From NCBI GenBank assembly GCA_948146395.1, contig OX411547.1, forward strand, positions 57,677,066-57,741,065: a DNA stretch of 64,000 nucleotides, given 5' to 3'. The notes below the pieces were generated by a model. It ran no database searches. It saw only the letters and a list, made by a program, of their open reading frames with translations, and was not told the DNA's origin. Position numbers and translations under genes: made by a program. This document shows, piece after piece, positions 56,409 through 64,000 of this stretch. Position 1 is the first letter of the stretch, and the number at the start of each line of letters is the position of its first letter. This DNA comes from Fragum whitleyi. Taxonomy: Eukaryota; Mollusca; Bivalvia; Cardiida; Cardiidae.

Positions 56409-58008
56409 CAAACCTTAAGATAAATTTACTAGCTTGTTTCATTTCCTATACATTTCTAGGAATTTACCTTTCTACTATCAAATACTAGAGAAAATACTGA
56501 GGTAAAAATGAAATTGCTTGTAACAACGAATTCCTTCTTTACCCACAATATTTACCTTAAGCAAGTTCTTCTTATACCACAATATTTCAATGTACACGAG
56601 ATTTATGCTGATTCCTGTCTTTCAAACAACAAGGATCCTGCATTAGCAGCAATTTAGCAACTCTAGTAGTATCCCTAAAAGGACCCAGTCAAATGGTGGA
56701 TCTAGGACATCAGTAAAGGGGGTTCAAACATACAATTTCTGGCAAGGTTTTAAGGGGTGTGGCTATAGTGAGTATGAGACTCCCCAATTAGTAGCCAGTA
56801 TTCTAAAACCATCTGACGTTAGTTCGTAGGACGCTGAGTAATTCAACTTCATGAAAGAATTGAAGATTGTTTTGTTCCCATAGAGAAAAAAAAGCTCTAA
56901 CAAGGGAGCCCTTAATGGTGCAGAATTTCTAGTTAACACAAAATTAACATTTATTTGGGGAATTTTATGAAACTTGCTTTCAAATAGGCAAGAATAAATG
57001 TTCATTTATAAAAACCTTCAATGGCGGATTCAGGACTTCTATAAAGGGGATTCAAACATACAAACTTCGACAGGATTTTAAAGGACACACATCTTGTGAG
57101 TCTGAAACTCATAAATCAGTAGCTAGTCTTTAACTCTTTTCTAAAATGGATCTCCAAAGTTATGCGTATATATTTATCGAATACATTGTGCAGCTACCTA
57201 ATCCAGGGAATATTTCTATATTTTCACAAAATATGAGAATAGCTACCTATTTAGTTGGCGCCATGCAAAACCCCGGTGGTTTGTTTACATGATGTTGCCA
57301 AATTTCCTATGAATTTTCGAATTTTCCTATGACCGTGAAATAAACAGGCCTCGGTGCGGTTCATTCGACCCCCCTCCCCCATCTCCGAACCCTTTCGGAT
57401 CCGCCACTGACCTCAATAAATGAAAAAAAATGGTATAATGATGATCCGTTGTATATATGAATGCGAAAACGTGAAACAAAACACAAATCTGGGAATATAT
57501 TTATATTTTTGATGGCACATGAACTGTACTGCAACTTAAAATATTTCGCCGAGATATTTAGAGGTTATTCAAATGTAGAGAAAGCAATTATAAGGGCCCG
57601 TTTGATGTCATTTTGAATGCTTATATCAAAGCAGATACTGAAATTACCTTAGCTCGTTGCTTTAACACAATTGCCTATGCGTTTTACGTATTTGCTTGCA
57701 CTTTTGTGCTATGCCAATTTCACTTTATGCTTTAAAATTTAATCAAGGACGCACTGATCTCTTTGATATTCCACAAACATTATATTGAAACGTCAAGTTC
57801 GAAATCGATAAACATATAACAAAATTAATGTGTCGTTTTTGAGGTTTTAATGAATTTAGAAATATAACATAGCACATATATATTAAAGCTGTTGCATGTT
57901 GTTACATGCAAATTTAAGATGTTTTGCATTAATGTGGATTTATGAAGCAGCTACTCCCGTATGTAGTATAGATTAGAACTGTTCATAGTGATAATTCTTT
58001 TACGTAAG
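56409..58008. other. Intergenic stretch with a GGCGGATYCAGGA-type inverted-end repeat
   Basis: A block with TTCAAACATACAA and AGGTTTTAAGGGGTG occurs at about 56694-56810 and again at 57022-57130. 57395-57412 ends CTTTCGGATCCGCCACTGAC, the inverse of AATGGCGGATTCAGGAC at 57020. This looks like a transposon remnant, possibly hAT-like, because CAGTGGCGGATCC-style ends are common there (low-confidence inference). A diverged duplicate of 50405-50530 sits at 56408-56560. Confidence 0.55.
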
Positions 58009-59139
58009 CTATAATTCCAGTCTAGAGACCATAAAACTGTCCATCTCATCGTCTTGTGATTTCACTTCACCTTTATCAAACATCTTTTTGATAAAGCTGG
58101 ATTTGTCTGTTACTTGATCTACCATTTCATCTGCAAAGTCGCTAGAGCCGTCGCTAGAACCGTCGTTTATAGATATGCCACTAGTATATTCGCTGTCAGA
58201 GTCATAATCAAAGTCTAGTTCACATTCTCTAACAAAAGCTGTGTCTAAATCTTTCATGTTACCTATATCAGCCTCAAACATCTCTCCTACAAAATCTGTA
58301 TTTAGATCCCCAGAGTTCACACTCGTAACATCAATACCTTCATCACTGTCAGATTCAGTTGAAGATTTTACAAAAGCCATGTCCAAGTGAGACGTTGGAT
58401 TGTCATAATCATCGCTATCCGTACTGTAATCAGCAGTCTGATCTGGATCCATTATATACGTGTCCTCACACAGACAATCTACGTCACTCTCGTTGTCTGT
58501 GTCTAAATCCAACTCCCAGGATTTTCTACACACTTCCAGTAAAATAGAGGACCCGTCAACTGAGTCACGTGATGATTCTATTTTAGGATTCTCCATTCCG
58601 TCTCCAGCAACACGTGTAGATGATTTTCTATTTGATTTTTTATTATGCATAATTACATCACTGATATATCGCGAGAGAAGGGCACTCTTTCCCGCCTTCT
58701 TGTCACATGGTTTTCTTTCTTCGGTCAAATAATAATCAGCTTGTATTCTATCAGTTCCGTACATTTTATTCTTTTCTGAGATTGCTTGCGTATATAGTGT
58801 GTCGACGAGTGATTCGTTGTTGTCTTTCATTTGATGGTATTCCTTTTTAAACTCGAGTACAGCTGCCTTTCGTTTTATAATGAGTTCAAATTTAGAACTT
58901 TCACAACCCCAAGATCTAATTATTTTCAATATACGTGAGTTTCCAGCCAGCATTCTGTCTATAACTCCATTTTGTTCAAATACAGCTAACGTGTTTGCCT
59001 TTATCCCTGAGACAGGTACCTTCGCTAGAACCGCGTGTATGACGTCATCGCACGTGGAATATCTGGACACGAAGAGCTTGTGTCTCGTGTTACCGAATGT
59101 CACGTGAACTTTTGTCTTTCCGAGGTATTGAAGCTTCAT
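58009..59139 (-). CDS. RASSF7-10-type Ras-association domain protein (single long exon)
   Basis: 376 codons, ATG at 59139 (complement) to TAG at 58009. Residues about 8-92 resemble the RA/ubiquitin-like fold of N-terminal RASSF proteins: KVHVTFGNTRHKLFVSRYST followed by CDDVIHAVL, and ...AGNSRILKIIRSWG with the characteristic W-G before FELIIKRK. Residues 93-125 are a short charged helix. The rest is acidic and Asp/Ser-rich (DTDNESDVDCLCEDTYIMDP). It is shorter than vertebrate RASSF9/10 and lacks an obvious long coiled coil. The ATG is directly preceded by TCTCCATCTTCAG, a good splice acceptor, so this is probably a downstream exon with an upstream exon to the right. Codons have more CpG than the surroundings. 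A function in Ras/Rap binding is inferred from the fold only. Confidence 0.75.
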   Translation of the reverse strand: MKLQYLGKTKVHVTFGNTRHKLFVSRYSTCDDVIHAVLAKVPVSGIKANTLAVFEQNGVIDRMLAGNSRILKIIRSWGCESSKFELIIKRKAAVLEFKKEYHQMKDNNESLVDTLYTQAISEKNKMYGTDRIQADYYLTEERKPCDKKAGKSALLSRYISDVIMHNKKSNRKSSTRVAGDGMENPKIESSRDSVDGSSILLEVCRKSWELDLDTDNESDVDCLCEDTYIMDPDQTADYSTDSDDYDNPTSHLDMAFVKSSTESDSDEGIDVTSVNSGDLNTDFVGEMFEADIGNMKDLDTAFVRECELDFDYDSDSEYTSGISINDGSSDGSSDFADEMVDQVTDKSSFIKKMFDKGEVKSQDDEMDSFMVSRLEL

Positions 59140-59152
59140 CTGAAGATGGAGA
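59140..59152 (-). other. Candidate splice acceptor of the RASSF-like gene
   Basis: Complement reads TCTCCATCTTCAG immediately before the ATG. A pyrimidine-rich run ending in CAG is a standard acceptor. No donor or upstream exon was identified. Confidence 0.55.
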
Positions 59153-59252
59153 ATTGTTTAAATTAAAATTCGAAGATAGCAAAGAAGGAATTAACAAAAA
59201 GTTGGTTCACTCAAATACATGTATGAATAGCGTCGGTATCATGAGGACTTTC

Positions 59253-59669
59253 ATACAGTTAGAAATGTCGTGAAATTGACATTCATATCGATCAAAATCA
59301 TTTAAAATCACTCGCTCGGTGCTTCATTCATTCATTCCAAACACTAACTCAAACTATTCCAAAACGCTCCAAACTCACTGAAAAAGATAGTATCATCAAA
59401 TCATTCAAAATTAATAAAGCTAGAAAAAAAGCGCGATTTCACTGACAAACTGAAATTGTAAGCGTCTGATAGGTTCTTTAAAGATATCAAGCTATTCCAA
59501 GAACTTGTGTGCATATTTTATTAAAGGGAGGTAATAAATATCGTTATGAACAGAATTAGCGATGTTGGATTTCTTCCCTTTAAATTTACTCAAAAGTCGC
59601 CCCACAAACTCATTCAATTTGATTCCAAAATCATTCGTCTTGTCAATTTCACGATGTTGTTAACTGTAC
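59253..59669 (+). mobile_element. TIR element T400, copy D
   Basis: TACAGTTAGAAATGTCGTGA AATTGAC on the left and GTCAATTTCACGATGTTGTT AACTGTA on the right are inverted ends. The interior CATTCATTCCAAACACTAAC and AAGGGAGGTAATAAATATCG is in family order. It lies about 110 bp upstream of the RASSF-like exon. Confidence 0.88.
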
Positions 59670-59699
59670 ACTGTGCCAAAAGTTCAACTCCTTTTCCTT

Positions 59700-61050
59700 T
59701 TAATTGTAAAGTTATTTATTCAACCATTTCCTTCTTCTTTTCAAAGGTAGTTCATTTTACCATTTCAAAGTTTAGTTCCAATTGCACGATTGGATTGATA
59801 AACCAACACAATACTGTCTTTATTTCAGATAAAACTTGGATTAAACTTTTTTTTAACAATGTATTCCATGGGTGACGACAAAAACTTAGAATTGTTATTT
59901 TTTCTTCATAAAACACCTTTCATTGTCAAGCTTTATTTCAATAAGATTAATAATAGCTCAAATGTCCATGACAAAGCTTAGGCTTAACCTAATAGTACAC
60001 GAACAAGGTTTGATAAAGCTTACCTTTCTAAATATCTCTTTTTAAATAGTATCACTTAAGATTATAAGCAACTATATTATTTATTTTTTCAAGAAAATAC
60101 GATATAGTGTTTTCTATAGAATAGAATCAAAGCGAATGATGAGTTCAGAAACTTCGAATGTGTTTTATACTGACTTGCCGAATTTACGATCTTAATCTAT
60201 ACTTTAATAAACTTTGACCAGATTTAATCTCATTGTTAAATTAACCCGGAAACACGAGTTCTACAGATCTGATAAAGTTACCAAAACAACCAAACACGAG
60301 GCGAAGAAAAGTTAATTGTAATTAAGTATCTATAATTACGCATAATTTCATTTATATCCATTGTTTATAATAGCGTGTTATCGCCGGAAACACGTGTACG
60401 ACATATCTGATAAAGTCTATTTCACAAATGGGCATGGGTTCTACATGTAACATTGTTAATTGTAATTTGGTATGCAGAATTATGCACCATTATAAAAGGC
60501 GTATGTTTAGATTTTGGCATAAAATGGCGTATCTGACAAACTATGGCTCACAAATGGGCAAAGATTTCACATTCAACATGAATACTTTATTTTGATTATC
60601 CATAGTTACAAATGCATGTTATTACAAAATGTGCTTATTTAAATTTGATGTAAACTGTCAATACCACAAACATTTGTCCCATAGAAGTCACGAAGTTAAT
60701 GTACACACGATATCTTGTAATTTGATATCCATAATTACAAATACATGTATGAAATGTGATTGTTTAAATTTTGTTTGAATGTGATCTGCTATGGCCAAAA
60801 CCACGTGGACGACAAATCTGATCTAGTTATCGACACACATGAATGAACACATGTTGAAGGAATGAAAAGCCAGAGTAAGAGAAATCCATCCAAGTCGTAT
60901 GTGGAAAAATTGGAACCGCCACGTTCCTTACTTACTCTGGTTGAAAAGATATGCCCGAAGGCCTGCATTCATAAACGTACAAAGCGTTGATGTTAATCTG
61001 TATTAAATATGACATTATCGATATACAAATATTTTTGTTCTTTGCTAAAT
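59700..61050. other. AT-rich stretch with imperfect repeated blocks
   Basis: From about 60240 to 60840, phrases of the type CCGGAAACACG(A/T)G, TATCTGATAAAGT, ACAAATGGGCA and TAATTTG(G/A)TAT(C/G)CA recur three to four times at roughly 120-150-bp spacing with heavy divergence. This suggests an old tandem repeat. No exon seen. Confidence 0.5.
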
Positions 61051-61054
61051 TGAC

Positions 61055-61470
61055 ATGTAAATTTAGGAACGACGTGAAATCGACAAAGTGAATGATTTTG
61101 GAATGAAATTCAATGTGTGTGTGTATCGAGTTTTGAGTGAAAGTCAATTGAGATAATCCAATATTGCTAATTTTGTTCAAGATGAACAGAATTAGCGATA
61201 TTCATTCTTGACAAATATTCGTAATTTTTTGTTTGCATGTCTTCGTAGACCAATCAGACACTATAAAATTCACACCAGCCAATAAAATCATAGAATGATT
61301 TGATTGATTTGAATTAAATGTTGATAGATCTGAACGATTTCGGAATGTTTTCTATTTATTTCGGGGCGTTTTGGATCCATGTGAGTGTTTGGAATGAATG
61401 AATGAATGAAGCGCTGAGTGATTGATATTGAATGGTTTTGATCGCGGTGAGCGTCAATTTTATTCTTCCA
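61055..61470 (-). mobile_element. TIR element T400, copy E (reverse)
   Basis: GACGTGAAATCGACAAAGTG on the left and GAGCGTCAATTTTATTC on the right. The interior AGTGTTTGGAATGAATGAAT is the reverse complement of the other copies, with CACTATAAAATTCACACCAG and GACCAATCAGA. Confidence 0.82.
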
Positions 61471-61857
61471 ACAAATGCAATGGTTAATCAAAGCACTGAA
61501 AGTACTGATGATGGACGTTTTTATGTTGGCATACTAGAGTGATTCTTCCATTTGTTGAAAAAAGAGAAATTTCACATGTAAAATTACGATAAAAGGAAAA
61601 TGACCTGACGCAAGTTCGCATCTTGCTTCAGATATACATTGTTCAACATATATCGTCGATCGTCAACCAAAGTCCTGTAATTACAAGGTTTTGACAACTT
61701 TCGGCATTATGCTGGGTGTAGTTTAAAGAGTGATAGTCTGATCCATGGGGTATAAAGGAAAGAAATGACAATTAGATAATCTAGGTTATAATTCTTATTT
61801 TGGAATGCTAATCGATTCTCCGTAATCTCATAATTAAAATTCTCGTGTTAGCTGCTT

Positions 61858-62545
61858 AACAAGAGGAGCACGATGTCCTTTATCGCTCACCTTCCTTTCT
61901 TTGTCACAATTGATAATTATCAAACTTTCCAGCAAAAAAGTCATAATTGCAAAATTATGATTTATTAGAGTGTAAACAAGAAAACTGTGATTAAGGCCCC
62001 TTTTCCCTTCAAATGGCAAGGATCCTTACGACTTTCAAAAGGGTTCATCCTTGTGACCAGAAACACATGCTGACCAAGTTTCAAGAAGATTGGATCATAT
62101 ATGTGGCCTCTAGAGTGTAAACAAGGAAATTGACATTAAGTCATCTTTCCCCGTGATATGGCATGCATCCTTCCCATTTTTCAAAAGGATTCATCCTTGT
62201 GACCTGACAAATGTTCTTACCAAGTTTCATGACCATATTTGGAGCCTCTATAGTGTAAACAAGAAAATTGTCATTTAGGTCCCTTTTCCCGTGATATGGC
62301 ATGCATCCTTTTCAATAGGGTTCATCCTTGTAACCTGACAAACATTCTGACCATGTTTCATGATGATTGGACCATATTTGTGGTCTCTATAATGTAAACA
62401 AGAAAATTGTCTTTTAGGCTCTTTTCCCATGATAGGGCATGGATGCTTCCCATTTTCAATGAGCTTTATCCTTGTAACCTGACAAACATTCTGGCCAATG
62501 TTCATGATAATTGGACAAAATTTGTGGCCCCTAGAGTGTCAACAA
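61858..62545 (-). mobile_element. Composite element, family B, reverse orientation, 5'-truncated
   Basis: Begins AACAAGAGGAGCACGATGTC (complement of the CTCTTGTT tail, poor hairpin). Four core units follow, with GTGTAAACAAGAAAATTGTC, CCTTTTCCCGTGATATGGCA and AAACATTCTGACCATGTTTC. The 5' hairpin is absent. Confidence 0.85.
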
Positions 62546-62609
62546 GAGATTTTTTTTTTCTTTTTCTGTGATATGGCACGGATCCTTCTAATTTTCAATT
62601 GTTCCGCGA

Positions 62610-64000
62610 TTTTCATTCTCAAATAAAAAAAGAAAGTGTAAATATTGATATAAACAGGTAAAGAATTGCAGCCACTCGTCTCGAGATTGGCTGTCGCGTG
62701 TTGAAGCATTAAGTAAAACCCCCTTCCATAAACCTTTATCGCACGATCTGAATGTTTACCTGCTCGGGCTGTACTCACGTGTATTTCGGTATAGATCCGC
62801 AAGAAAGAGTGAGGTTAGAGAAACTGTTATCTCCTATCATTTTCAATGTAAAATCTATCTTTGATCACTCACTTGAAATTGCTGTTCTATATTTCCATTA
62901 ATTGGCCATTGTTTTATATACCTTTGCAGTGTCAGAGGAGGTTACCATTCCAGTAATTCCATTCCACGAGTGACCTCCCATAGACCATTGGGAAATAAGG
63001 GGCAAATTACTCACACTGCCCGAAAAGTAGTTCTACGCAAGCAAAACCTTCACCCGATCTCATAATTGCATATGATTTTGCACTTAAAAGATTTTCTTTA
63101 AGGTTTCAACAAGTTATGTGCAACCATTGTTTCTTTCCATTTTTAAAATGCATAGTTGTCAGACGGATACAATTCTTGAAAAAGAGTAAATTGAATCTTA
63201 GTCAGCACTACTGTTTTGAAAGTTTATTAACATCTGACAGGATTGTTCTTACGTGGTATTAACACTAGTGAACATAAACGTCCACCAAAAATTTTCAGTC
63301 AGTATACCAAGAGTTGGTGCATTGTAGTCTATTGTTTCAAAAACATCCACGGATTCCCCGGGATGTCCCTATTTCTTACGTCGTATCTATAATGAGCAAA
63401 GAATACAGTTATCTAATGGAACTTTTAAGTACTTTAAGTACTTTGCCTTTCAATGACTTTATTTTGGCAATCATTTCAAGGATTCCAACCATGGATGATA
63501 AGTTAAAATTACTAAAAAAGTGTTAAAATATTAAACCCATATATTACTAACAGAAGTGTTATTGTATGTTTTAGAAATCATTTCCTCTACATTTAATTCT
63601 ATCTAAACATATACCTTGTATAGCTTTCAGTGTTTTCAGCACTTTGATTTTCAAAATTGTTTAAGTTTCATGAAAGTATGTAAGTTTAAAGTTTAAAGAA
63701 GACCAAATGTTGTTATTTGTGTGAAATTTAAAGTTAAACTACAGAAGTAAAACTCATATCAATAAAAAGTAACTTTTCCACCAATTTTACGGGTAGCCTT
63801 TGTACTTTCCGTACACATATTCATATCTCATTGTCTTTTTGGCCATAAGCTGAAGTGTGTATAACATGATAAAATTAGAATAAGCAAAACTCATTATTTA
63901 TAGACGATTTCAACCATTTATCATAATCAGAAAAGGTACTTTAAGAAGACCTGGCTGCGTGCAGTTTCTTTGAACTTTCAGTACTTTGATTTCTTTTTGG
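62610..64000. other. Unassigned sequence at the right end
   Basis: No exon with convincing splice sites on either strand. A small inverted pair GAGGAGGTTACC / GAGTGACCTCCC lies at 62936-62990. Short ORFs at 62539-62802 (-) and 63314-63526 (+) lack recognisable domains. The missing first exon of the RASSF-like gene may be here or beyond. Confidence 0.4.

Noticed and set aside
58359..59107. Three antisense ORFs (62, 90 and 75 codons)
   Set aside because: They lie on the opposite strand of the RASSF-like exon and have no domain or splice support.
1..64000. Integrated virus or LTR retrotransposon
   Set aside because: No reverse transcriptase, integrase, capsid or long terminal repeat pair was seen on either strand. 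The repeats are all short and non-coding.

Overview
This is animal nuclear DNA: AT-rich, with small exons bounded by GT/AG splice sites, kilobase-scale introns and very dense short mobile elements. A bivalve mollusc is the best fit. The reasons are the animal Rho-GEF and RASSF-type proteins and several repeat styles (hairpin ends, a TCCG-type microsatellite and a tandem core) that are typical of clam, mussel and oyster genomes. The species cannot be named from sequence alone. No bacterial gene, rRNA, tRNA or CRISPR array was found.

Gene 1 (+ strand, about 3.6-45.3 kb) is the 3' two thirds of a Rho guanine-nucleotide exchange factor of the LARG / PDZ-RhoGEF (ARHGEF11/12, Drosophila RhoGEF2) class. 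I traced 18 exons whose splice phases all join, giving one open frame of 1060 codons plus stop. In order it encodes a basic/serine-rich linker, the DH domain (exons 4-9), the PH domain (exons 10-11), a Pro/Glu-rich linker, a helical region, a charged coiled coil (exon 17) and a long Asp/Glu/Asn/Ser/Thr-rich acidic tail (exon 18). The PDZ and RGS domains expected upstream lie outside the window.

Gene 2 (- strand, 58.0-59.1 kb) is a 376-codon exon with an N-terminal Ras-association-like domain of the RASSF7-10 type. The two genes are convergent and separated by about 12.7 kb of repeats.

Most of the rest is repeat DNA. (i) Composite elements with a 5' hairpin, a TCCG-like microsatellite, a tandem core and a 3' hairpin ending in CTAGTT or CTTGTT occur at 1.3, 4.9, 5.9, 11.1, 12.9, 26.8, 34.4, 37.5, 38.8, 50.8, 52.7 and 61.9 kb. 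(ii) At least eight MITE-like inverted-repeat families are present in two or more copies. (iii) A tRNA-like SINE family has five copies. (iv) A higher-order satellite-like array lies at 52.77-55.8 kb. The most unusual feature is that several Rho-GEF exons (8, 9, 12, 16) have had their ends, often with the splice site, duplicated into the flanking intron. For exon 12 this has grown into an array of about 15 copies of 85 bp.
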